Positions 52,510-59,323 of a stretch of DNA of 64,000 nucleotides are shown in pieces (within the stretch, counting starts at the first letter, position 1; each line of letters starts with the position of its first letter). The notes beneath the pieces were generated by a model that was not told the origin of the DNA, did no database searches, and saw only the letters and a list, made by a program, of their open reading frames with translations. The stretch lies in the NCBI GenBank assembly GCA_002490835.1, contig DKUU01000037.1, positions 1-64,000 of the forward strand, written 5' to 3'. A program made the position numbers and the translations under genes. This DNA comes from Lachnospiraceae bacterium UBA7196. Its GTDB lineage: Bacteria > Bacillota > Clostridia > Lachnospirales > Lachnospiraceae.

Positions 52510-53304
52510 TTAGTAGGAAATCTTTTTTCCGGCTTTAGAATACTTTAACGCTTCCTTACAATATACCGACTGATTGACGATCCAGATAAGGCATACCGTA
52601 AGAGAGGGTAAAAAACCAATGCCGAAAATGAGCGCACATATAGCAAGCACAATGGACAGGACCGCACAAACCGTGTTGGTGGCGGCATAAGCCTTAATCG
52701 CACACTTGCCGATCATTAGCTTCTCAGCTTCATCGCAACTGTCCATCCATTTCTTTTGGAACTTTAGATCATAAACGGATGCCGTTTTTTCAGGATTCGT
52801 TTTCTTGGCTGCATCGACGCATTTCTGTTGGACAATGACCGCTTCAATCATTATGGCAAAAAAACCGACAATTCCTACCCAAAATGACACGGCATTGTTT
52901 TCGTTTTCAAAAGTCTCAAATCCATTGGCGTAGGATGCCGCAATGAGAAAGTATGAGAGGATCAGTGTTACGCTTGTAAACCAAATCACGATGGACAATT
53001 TTTCATCAATCCTATCCGATATTTCCTCATTTTCACCGTCCCAAGAGAAAAGCAGTTTCTTTGCGCTTCGGTAAATCGGGATACAGATCACCGGTATGAT
53101 GACTGCGGTTGCCAATAGTAACCACGGGGCAATATAATTACCAAAAAATGTTCCTGCGATTTTCATGCCGCCCGCCAGCGTGTTCAGTCCGTATCTTGCG
53201 GCACAAAAGCCTATTGCTCCGCCGGCGATTAGACTTATGGTCATAATGAGCATAAATTTAGGCAGAGCTTTCCGATTTGCTTTCTTGATTTCATTATTGT
53301 CCAT
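52510..53304 (-). CDS. DUF3169 family membrane protein
   Basis: 264 residues, about six membrane helices, with the N-terminal KKANRKALPKFMLIMTISL and CDEAEKLMIGKCAIKAYAAT typical of DUF3169. Its start (53304) overlaps the stop of the XRE gene by 11 bases, the usual translationally coupled regulator-membrane pair. Function unknown. Confidence 0.85.
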   Translation of the reverse strand: MDNNEIKKANRKALPKFMLIMTISLIAGGAIGFCAARYGLNTLAGGMKIAGTFFGNYIAPWLLLATAVIIPVICIPIYRSAKKLLFSWDGENEEISDRIDEKLSIVIWFTSVTLILSYFLIAASYANGFETFENENNAVSFWVGIVGFFAIMIEAVIVQQKCVDAAKKTNPEKTASVYDLKFQKKWMDSCDEAEKLMIGKCAIKAYAATNTVCAVLSIVLAICALIFGIGFLPSLTVCLIWIVNQSVYCKEALKYSKAGKKISY

Positions 53305-53512
53305 TTTTCCCTTCCTCCTGTAAATAGAAAACTTCTTCCACCGTGACGCCGCACACTTTTGCGATCGTCAGGGCAAGGGTGACAGACGGCGAATAGTCGC
53401 CCCGTTCAATCAGGCTGATTGTCTGCCTTGATACACCGCATAAGCGTCCCATTTCCTGTTGATTGACATTTAATGCGGCCCTGCGTTCTTTCAAACGGTT
53501 TCGCAATATCAT
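53294..53512 (-). CDS. XRE-family transcriptional regulator
   Basis: 72 residues from the ATG at 53512 (GGAGGTGCTGT upstream). MILRNRLKERRAALNVNQQE and MGRLCGVSRQTISLIERGDY are the Cro/CI-type HTH of short XRE regulators that pair with membrane proteins. Promoter and operator repeats lie immediately upstream. Confidence 0.92.
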   Translation of the reverse strand: MILRNRLKERRAALNVNQQEMGRLCGVSRQTISLIERGDYSPSVTLALTIAKVCGVTVEEVFYLQEEGKNGQ

Positions 53513-53547
53513 ACAGCACCTCCGCATGACAACTTCATTTGTCCTAT

Positions 53548-53600
53548 TGACAACTATCATTGTCATTTTGCATTATACTCTTGTCATTTTTACTTGTCAA
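53548..53600 (-). promoter_or_regulatory. Consensus promoter with TTGTCA/TGACAA operators for the XRE-DUF3169 pair
   Basis: On the minus strand: perfect TTGACA (53600-53595), 17-base spacer, perfect TATAAT (53577-53572). An inverted pair TGACAA-N6-TTGTCA (53548-53565) lies just downstream, and further TTGTCA copies occur in the spacer and -35. This pattern fits autorepression by the XRE protein. Confidence 0.8.
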
Positions 53601-53744
53601 CTGGACTTCATGAAAAATGTCATTGTGGTTTGGTTGGCTATCTGATGTGATTGCAGCCATAGTTGTAACGAAAAATGCCTAAATCGTTTGTAAAGGCTGT
53701 AGATTCCGGTTTATCAGTCTGATAAAGTCCGGTAAAGGGCATTG

Positions 53745-53834
53745 CCAAATCACCGAAAAAATTCCATCCAAATTACCGAAAAATTCTTGGCCAAATCACC
53801 GAAAAATTTATGGCCAAACTGCCGAAAACAATTG
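53745..53834 (+). repeat. Four 23-bp direct repeats before the DUF4143 gene
   Basis: Units starting at 53745, 53768, 53791 and 53814, consensus CCAAATCACCGAAAAATT plus 5 bases; the last unit is more divergent. They end right before the -35 of the downstream promoter (TTGTAA 53832, TATACT 53855, 17-base spacer). The 295-base gap otherwise holds no gene. Confidence 0.8.
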
Positions 53835-53860
53835 TAAAAATTTTAATAAAGGGGTATACT
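53832..53860 (+). promoter_or_regulatory. Promoter of the DUF4143 ATPase gene
   Basis: TTGTAA (53832-53837), 17-base spacer, TATACT (53855-53860), adjoining the repeats. Confidence 0.6.
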
Positions 53861-53895
53861 ATCAGTAAAACCACCGTGCAGGAGGTATGATTGTA

Positions 53896-55170
53896 TTGAA
53901 AAAATATAAAGCGAGAATTGCGGATGCGATACTAAAAAAGCGTTTACAGGGAAAAGGCGCTGTGTTGATAGAAGGCCCTAAGTGGTGTGGGAAAACAACA
54001 ACGGCTGAACAGTTAGCCGGAAGTATTCTTTATATGGCTGATCCGGAAAAAGAGGAACAAAATCTGTCTATGGCGGAAATCAATCCCAAAAGACTTTTGA
54101 AAGGTGAGATTCCGCGACTGATTGACGAGTGGCAGATTGCGCCGAAATTATGGGATGCAGTAAGGTTTGAGGTGGATCATCGGGACGCGTTTGGACAATT
54201 TATCTTAACAGGGTCGGCAGTTCCGGCTTCTTATGAACACATTCATCATACCGGAACAGGCCGGTTTTCATGGCTGCTGATGCGGCCTATGAGTTTATAC
54301 GAGTCGTTGGAATCAACAGGAGAAGTGAGCTTGAAAAAACTCTTTGAGACACCGGAACAAATTGACGGTGCAAATGCGCTCGACCTGAACCGATTGGCTT
54401 TTCTTGTCTGCCGCGGAGGTTGGCCGAGAGCCACGGATTTAGAGGCTGAAATTGCGCTGGAACAGGCATTTGATTATTATGAAGCCGTTGTAAGATCGGA
54501 TATCTCCCGCGCGGACGGTGTTTCCAGAAATCCTGAACGGGTGAAGCGGCTGATGCGCTCTTATGCTCGAAATCAGGGGGCGCAGGTATCAAATGCGCTG
54601 CTTTGTGAGGACATTGCCGCAAACGAAGCAGAGAACTTTGATTCTGATACTGTTTATTCTTATATCAATGCGCTAAAAAGGATATTTGTGATTGAAGAAA
54701 TGGAGGCCTGGAATCCGAATCTTCGTTCTAAAACTGCTATCCGAACATCCAACACCCGTTATTTTGTCGATCCGTCTATTGCGGCTGCGGCACTGGGGCT
54801 TGGACCGCAGGACTTAATAGAAGACTTAAACACATTTGGGCTGCTGTTTGAAACAATGTGCATCCGTGACTTAAGGATATTTGCAGACGTATTAAATGGC
54901 AATGTGTATCATTTTCGGGATAAAACAGGGCTGGAATGTGATGCGGTGGTACATTTACGGGATGGTACTTATGGTTTGATCGAAATAAAGCTTGGCGGTG
55001 ACAAGCTGATTGCGGAAGGCGCAGAAAATCTCAAAAAATTAGCGGATAAAATTGATACGACTAAAATGAAAGATCCCGCTTTTTTGATGGTATTGACCGG
55101 AGTTGGCGATTATGCTTATCGGCGGCAGGATGGCGTATATGTTGTTCCAATTGGCTGCTTAAAGGATTAA
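53896..55170 (+). CDS. AAA-type ATPase with DUF4143 domain
   Basis: 424 residues if started at TTG 53896, 10 bases after GGAGG; the ATG at 53887 is only 1 base from that site. Walker A GPKWCGKTTTAEQLAG (about 27-42), a Walker B-like IDEWQIAP, sensor Thr/Ser in FILTGSA, then the C-terminal DUF4143 nuclease-like domain (TGLECDAVVH, YGLIEIKLGG: Asp and Glu-x-Lys). These proteins are widespread in accessory regions of gut bacteria; biological role unknown. Confidence 0.9.
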   Translation: MKKYKARIADAILKKRLQGKGAVLIEGPKWCGKTTTAEQLAGSILYMADPEKEEQNLSMAEINPKRLLKGEIPRLIDEWQIAPKLWDAVRFEVDHRDAFGQFILTGSAVPASYEHIHHTGTGRFSWLLMRPMSLYESLESTGEVSLKKLFETPEQIDGANALDLNRLAFLVCRGGWPRATDLEAEIALEQAFDYYEAVVRSDISRADGVSRNPERVKRLMRSYARNQGAQVSNALLCEDIAANEAENFDSDTVYSYINALKRIFVIEEMEAWNPNLRSKTAIRTSNTRYFVDPSIAAAALGLGPQDLIEDLNTFGLLFETMCIRDLRIFADVLNGNVYHFRDKTGLECDAVVHLRDGTYGLIEIKLGGDKLIAEGAENLKKLADKIDTTKMKDPAFLMVLTGVGDYAYRRQDGVYVVPIGCLKD

Positions 55171-55407
55171 GCGTCCCTCCCCATCTGCGTTTTTGTGGAG
55201 ATCAAACGCGTTCTCCCTTCCACCTTGACCATCGTTTCCAATTCCTTTATCGCGTCTTTGGCGATCCATTGCTGTGTTTTATTGCCGCTGTTTAACAATT
55301 CATGCGCAGCCAAAAGGGCTTTTTCATTATAGTCAAAATCCCGTTTTCCGATTTCCTTTAAAGCCCATGCGGCTGCTTTTTTTATATGCTCATCTTTTTT
55401 TAGAAAA
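55167..55407 (-). pseudogene. Remnant of a HEAT-repeat DNA alkylation repair-like gene
   Basis: On the minus strand a frame reads WALKEIGKRDFDYNEKAL, WIAKDAIKELE and ends at a TAA overlapping the DUF4143 stop. It resembles the C-terminal helices of AlkD-type DNA alkylation repair proteins. Upstream of about 55407 the frame turns into Ser/Pro-rich sequence without homology, and no start exists. I read it as a 5'-truncated remnant in the 361-base gap; nothing else is seen in 55408-55531. Confidence 0.55.
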
Positions 55408-55531
55408 AAGCGTGAGGTGGAAGGCGAGAGGCTGGGGTGCTATGCTGTAGCGCAGGGGAAACTGCATTAAGAATCTTGGAACTTTTGTATAAATTTGGCA
55501 ATAAGGCAAGATAGAAAAGGGTGAAATAATT

Positions 55532-56230
55532 ATGAAATCAACAGCAGAATACTTACAGGACCTAAAGAAGTGGCTTGCGGATACGGCAGACACACCGCTG
55601 GAAGAAATGGCTGATTTCTTCATCAGGCGCCTGCATGACTATGAGGAGCATATGTCTGTCTGGGAACAGTCCTATCAGATTTTTGCCGAAAGTCTGCCCG
55701 CAGATTGTCGGAAACTCTTGGATTTAGGATGCGGAACGGGCTTAGAGCTGGACAGGATATGGCGGAAAGACCCGCAGATAGAAGTAACAGGTGTCGATTT
55801 GTGCCGGGATATGCTTGATAAGCTGCAGGAAAAGCACAGCGATAAAAAACTTGTTACGGTATGTGAGGATTATTTTCAATTTGATTTTGGACGGGATGCG
55901 TGGGACGCGGTCATCTCCTTTGAAAGTCTGCACCATTTCCTGCCGGAGCAAAAGGAGATGCTTTACCAAAAAGTTTATCACAGCCTGAGAGACGGCGGCG
56001 TTTTCCTTTTGGGGGATTATATCGCCTGCTGCGATGAGGAAGAGGAACTTCTGCGGGACGTGTGTCTGAAAAAGAGGCAGGAGCAGGGGATAGCGGCTGA
56101 TTGTTTTGTACATTTCGATATCCCGCTTACGCTGGAACATGAAACAGGGATTATGAAAAAGTCAGGCTTCCACATTGAAAAAGTTCTGGACAATCCGGAC
56201 GGGGCTACGATTATGATTGCAAGGAAATAG
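55532..56230 (+). CDS. Class I SAM-dependent methyltransferase
   Basis: 232 residues. Motif I LLDLGCGTGLELDRI (about 63-77), acidic post-I VTGVDLCRDML, and DAVISFESLHHFLPE are standard Rossmann methyltransferase features. The substrate is unknown. AAAGGGTGAAATAATT precedes the ATG. The next methyltransferase gene follows after 33 bases. Confidence 0.87.
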   Translation: MKSTAEYLQDLKKWLADTADTPLEEMADFFIRRLHDYEEHMSVWEQSYQIFAESLPADCRKLLDLGCGTGLELDRIWRKDPQIEVTGVDLCRDMLDKLQEKHSDKKLVTVCEDYFQFDFGRDAWDAVISFESLHHFLPEQKEMLYQKVYHSLRDGGVFLLGDYIACCDEEEELLRDVCLKKRQEQGIAADCFVHFDIPLTLEHETGIMKKSGFHIEKVLDNPDGATIMIARK

Positions 56231-56263
56231 GAAAATAGAAAAAAGCTCGAAAAGGAGGTAACT

Positions 56264-57193
56264 ATGGATTACAGCAGAAAAATAGCGGAACGCCTGTGGA
56301 ATCAGGCGGATAAAGGCGAACTGGAAAGTCACCGCGAAGAGACTTTTATTGACGATATCATTCAGAAAAGTCATTTGGAAAAGGAACTGCTTTCACATTT
56401 GGATGGAATCAAGACCGTGTTTGACGGCGGCGCGGGCTGCGGCAGATTTTCCATCCTTTTGGCAAAATACGGTTGCGAGGTAACGCATTTTGATATTTCA
56501 CAGCCCATGATCGATAAGGCGAAGGAATTGGCGGCAAAAGAGGGCGTTCTGGATAAAATCACTTTTGTAAAAGGAGCGCTTGAGGATCTGGGAGCTTTTG
56601 CGGATCATTCTTATGATATGGTGATTTCTTTTGACGCGCCCGTTTCCTATACGCATCCCAATCAGGAGAAGGTGATTGGCGAGCTTGTGCGCATTTGCCG
56701 CAAACGCATAATGCTCAGCGTATCAAGCCGACTGGGGTATCTGCCGTATCTGGCGAACCCGATTCAGAGAAATCAGTTTATTTTGGATGAGAACTGCGGC
56801 GATCCTTATGTTGAATGGTGCGTTGCCAACAGGGAAAAGGCAATCGAAGCCTTTTATTTTAAGAAAGACACAGTGATGAAGCTGTGGAATGAGGGGCTTA
56901 CGGGAGGTGAGGAGGAAATTGCCGCCTATGAAAAAGGGGAAACACCGTGGTGCATCACCTACACGTTTATGCCTGATGAACTGGAGGATATCCTGACACG
57001 CTGCGGGGTAAAAAAGATTAAGCTGGCAGGGCCCGGCGCCTATGTGAGGACGATTCCGAGAGAATTGCTTGTGAAGATCATGAAGGATGACGGGCAGCGG
57101 AGGGATTTTTTGGAATTTTGCCATCAGTATGATTCCAATCCGTACGTGTGCGGCATGGGAAAGGACAACCTGTTTGCCTACGGTGAACTGTGA
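56264..57193 (+). CDS. Class I SAM-dependent methyltransferase
   Basis: 309 residues. Motif I VFDGGAGCGRFSILLAKYG, post-I VTHFDISQPMIDKAKELA, and MVISFDAPVSYTHPNQ. The extended C-terminal half includes LGYLPYLANPIQRNQFIL and is likely a substrate lid. AAAAGGAGGTAACT gives a strong ribosome site. Different subfamily from the preceding methyltransferase. Confidence 0.87.
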   Translation: MDYSRKIAERLWNQADKGELESHREETFIDDIIQKSHLEKELLSHLDGIKTVFDGGAGCGRFSILLAKYGCEVTHFDISQPMIDKAKELAAKEGVLDKITFVKGALEDLGAFADHSYDMVISFDAPVSYTHPNQEKVIGELVRICRKRIMLSVSSRLGYLPYLANPIQRNQFILDENCGDPYVEWCVANREKAIEAFYFKKDTVMKLWNEGLTGGEEEIAAYEKGETPWCITYTFMPDELEDILTRCGVKKIKLAGPGAYVRTIPRELLVKIMKDDGQRRDFLEFCHQYDSNPYVCGMGKDNLFAYGEL

Positions 57194-57277
57194 ATGCATC
57201 TGTTTGTGATAATACTATTTGCATCATGATATCAGCATTGTGGTGAGTTTCTCAAATGCTAATGTTCTTAAAATAAG

Positions 57278-57378
57278 AAAGGAGACCATATCATATGACC
57301 ACACCCGTTATGTTTGCATAGCATGGCTATTGCAAATAAAAAATAAAATCATGTAATAGCCCATGCATCGCAAACGAA
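57278..57378 (+). promoter_or_regulatory. Leader with 8-codon ORF and hairpin, before the DUF1062 gene
   Basis: AAAGGAG (57278-57284) precedes MTTPVMFA (57295-57321), ending GCA-TAG. The arm GTTTGCATAGCATGGCTATT (57312-57331 region) faces AATAGCCCATGCATCGCAAA (57355-57374) over an A-rich loop. TTTGCATAGC can also pair locally with GCTATTGCAAA. Homologous to the leader at 52040. Confidence 0.6.
57295..57321 (+). CDS. Putative leader peptide MTTPVMFA
   Basis: Eight codons plus TAG, 10 bases after AAAGGAG. Same length, end and position relative to the hairpin as the leader ORF at 52054. Translation is inferred from these shared features. Confidence 0.45.
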   Translation: MTTPVMFA

Positions 57379-57394
57379 AAAATGGGAGATGCAG

Positions 57395-57988
57395 ATGAGC
57401 TATTTAAGAAAAATTGAATATGAAATGATACCAAGCGACTCTTTTTCGGTGATTCGAGGCTGCGCGAAATGCGGGCGAAAGACACATTTTACAAGCACAG
57501 AGAAATTTCGCGTCAATGCCAACGGCAATCAGTTGGATGTGTGGCTAATCTATCAGTGTGAGGAATGTAAACACACCCTCAATCTGGCAATCTATGAGAG
57601 GCAGAAAGTTTCTTCTATCCCGAAAGAGGAATATCAGCGTTTTCTGGACAATGACAAAGAACTGGCGCTAAAGTATGGCACAGAGATGCAACTGTTTCAG
57701 AAAAATAAGGCAGAGGTTGATGCGGAAAGGGTAAGCATTGCCTTTGTAAAAAAGTATGAAGCAGGAGAAAGCGTCGAAAATGACAGTTTGAAAAACAAGT
57801 TTATGACTACAATACATAATCCGTTCAAACTGAAAATCCGTGCCGAAAAGCAGATTGCTATGGTCCTTGGACTGTCGCGCAGTCAGGTGAAAAGTATGCT
57901 GGAGACGGGAGGATTGGAGCTGATAGAGCAGCTGCCGCAGAAGATTTCTTTCCTCGTAGGTGACGGAGGATTTTCGCAAACGGATTGA
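57395..57988 (+). CDS. DUF1062 family protein
   Basis: 197 residues from the ATG at 57395 (GGGAG 6 bases upstream). Zinc-ribbon-like N-terminus with CAKCGRKTHF and CEECKHTLNL, then IYERQKVSSIPKEEYQRFL and a C-terminal HTH-like LGLSRSQVKSMLETG. This is the DUF1062 pattern. It may bind nucleic acid; function unknown. The DJ-1 promoter overlaps its end. Confidence 0.85.
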   Translation: MSYLRKIEYEMIPSDSFSVIRGCAKCGRKTHFTSTEKFRVNANGNQLDVWLIYQCEECKHTLNLAIYERQKVSSIPKEEYQRFLDNDKELALKYGTEMQLFQKNKAEVDAERVSIAFVKKYEAGESVENDSLKNKFMTTIHNPFKLKIRAEKQIAMVLGLSRSQVKSMLETGGLELIEQLPQKISFLVGDGGFSQTD

Positions 57989-58014
57989 CTGATTTTCCGG
58001 AATGGTATTATACT
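57985..58014 (+). promoter_or_regulatory. Promoter of the DJ-1 gene
   Basis: TTGACT (57985-57990), 18-base spacer, TATACT (58009-58014). The -35 overlaps the DUF1062 stop codon. Confidence 0.6.
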
Positions 58015-58062
58015 AATAGAAAAGCGGCGCAGAAATTTGTAATGCTCCGGAATGGAGGGAGA

Positions 58063-58190
58063 TTGAAAAATAAGTCTGATGACCTTATTTTTCAATCGCG
58101 AGTTTGTGTCGGAGCCACAAACTCGGAATCGCAGAGCAAAATTTGAGATTTTGCTCGCGTGCCGTCGCAAAAAATGCTCCGGCATGGAGG
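58063..58190 (+). promoter_or_regulatory. Repeated structured leader element, copy B
   Basis: Nearly identical to 47235-47363: same three hairpins and the same loop TCGGAGC. Differences are mostly consistent with structure: hairpin 1 closes with a U-A pair where copy A has U-G, and TGCCG/CGGCA replaces TGTCG/CGACA. ATGCTCCGG plus ATGGAGG occur both just before (58042-58058) and at the end (58174-58190). Confidence 0.75.
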
Positions 58191-58195
58191 TAATC

Positions 58196-58747
58196 ATGAG
58201 CAAGATTGCAATATTTTTCGCAACGGGATTTGAGGAGATTGAGGCGCTGACGGTGGTGGACATCCTGCGCAGAGCAGAGGAGTCGGTGGAGATGGTCTCC
58301 ATCACAGACGAGCGGCGCGTCACAAGCTCTCACGGCGTGGAAGTGACGGTGGACAAGGTCTTTACAGAAGTCGATTTTAATACGGTGGACGTGCTGGTGC
58401 TTCCGGGCGGAATGCCGGGGACGAAGAATCTGGAAGCGTTCGCACCGTTGATGGAGCAGGTGGATGCCTTTGTGACAGCGGGTAAGCTTGTGACAGCGAT
58501 CTGCGCCGCACCGAGTATTTTGGGCCACCGCGGGCATCTGAAAGGCAAGAAAGCCTGCTCGTTTCCGACGTTTGAAGACCATTTGGAAGGCGCGGACGTT
58601 GTAAAGGAGCCTGCCGTCATCGACGGGAATATCATCACCGGCCGCGGTATGGGCGCGGCGATTCCCTTTGGTTTGGCTATTTTGGAAAAGCTGCAGGGGA
58701 AAGACGCGGCAGAGGCGATGGCGGAGAAAATCGTTTTTGTAAGATAG
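58196..58747 (+). CDS. DJ-1/PfpI family protein
   Basis: 183 residues from the ATG at 58196 with GGAGG 5 bases upstream. Active-site Cys in LVTAICAAPSILGHRG, Glu in FATGFEEIEALT and PGGMPGTKNLEAF, the standard DJ-1/ThiJ layout. Members act as glyoxalase III/deglycase-like or chaperone-like stress proteins. Its leader is copy B of the repeated RNA element. Confidence 0.92.
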   Translation: MSKIAIFFATGFEEIEALTVVDILRRAEESVEMVSITDERRVTSSHGVEVTVDKVFTEVDFNTVDVLVLPGGMPGTKNLEAFAPLMEQVDAFVTAGKLVTAICAAPSILGHRGHLKGKKACSFPTFEDHLEGADVVKEPAVIDGNIITGRGMGAAIPFGLAILEKLQGKDAAEAMAEKIVFVR

Positions 58748-58769
58748 GCGATTAACTGGAAACAACTAC

Positions 58770-58799
58770 CATAATAAAAATTTTTCACCCGAACATACT
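58770..58799 (+). promoter_or_regulatory. Possible sigma-G promoter of the spore protein gene
   Basis: CATACTA (58793-58799) equals the sigma-G -10, with ATAATA (58770-58775) 17 bases upstream as a weaker -35. A hairpin GACAGGCGCAT/ATGCGCTTGTC (58854-58880) lies in the leader. Confidence 0.45.
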
Positions 58800-58934
58800 A
58801 ACATCAAGATAAGCGACAGACAGATTGCGCAGTCAAAAGACATACAGTCAAAGGACAGGCGCATGAAGAATGCGCTTGTCTCAAATATAGATGAAGCATC
58901 AAAGGATGTAAATGTATTTCGGAGGTGAAAAGAA

Positions 58935-59135
58935 ATGGCAAGCAACAAATCCAATAGAACTGAGGTTCCTGAGGCAAAGGCAGCTATGGATCGCTTCAAG
59001 ACCGAGGTTGCGTCCGAGCTGGGCGTAAACCTGAAAGAGGGTTACAATGGCGACCTGACTTCTAAGGAAGCAGGTTCCATCGGCGGCGAGATGGTTCGTA
59101 GAATGATCAAGAAGCAGGAAGAGCAGATGAAGTAA
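58935..59135 (+). CDS. Alpha/beta-type small acid-soluble spore protein
   Basis: 66 residues. MDRFKTEVASELGVNLKEGY, then NGDLTSKEAGSIGGEMVRRM; the GPR protease cleavage region (FKTEVASELG) and the DNA-binding GYNGDLTS/GSIGGEMVRRM motifs are both present. It coats spore DNA and protects it from UV and heat. Shows that the organism carries sporulation functions. CGGAGGTG is upstream. Confidence 0.95.
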   Translation: MASNKSNRTEVPEAKAAMDRFKTEVASELGVNLKEGYNGDLTSKEAGSIGGEMVRRMIKKQEEQMK

Positions 59136-59153
59136 CAATCAGCAGGAAAAAAG

Positions 59154-59191
59154 GATGCCCCGCTTGTGAAATCACAGGCGGGGCGTCTTTT
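59154..59191 (+). terminator. Terminator after the spore protein gene
   Basis: GATGCCCCGC (59154-59163) pairs with GCGGGGCGTC (59178-59187), with an inner TGTGA/TCACA extension, followed by T4. Confidence 0.92.
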
Positions 59192-59323
59192 CGCGTAAAA
59201 TTTCCCTAGTATTTTCCAAGGTCTTGTGCTATAATGTCTGAGTGACTTTATGAAAAGGGCTGAAAATCTTATATATATAGAAGAAAGAGAGCAGCAAGAG
59301 GAATTGAAGGAGGAACCCGGCGA

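Noticed and set aside
53745..53834. CRISPR array in the 23-bp repeats
   Set aside because: Units are directly adjacent with no spacers.
55390..55623. 77-codon minus-strand frame
   Set aside because: It overlaps the methyltransferase start in the opposite sense and lacks signals.
56236..56263. Another copy of the repeated leader before the second methyltransferase
   Set aside because: Only AAAAAAGCTC and AGGAGGTAACT resemble it; no hairpins are present, so it is explained by a strong ribosome site.
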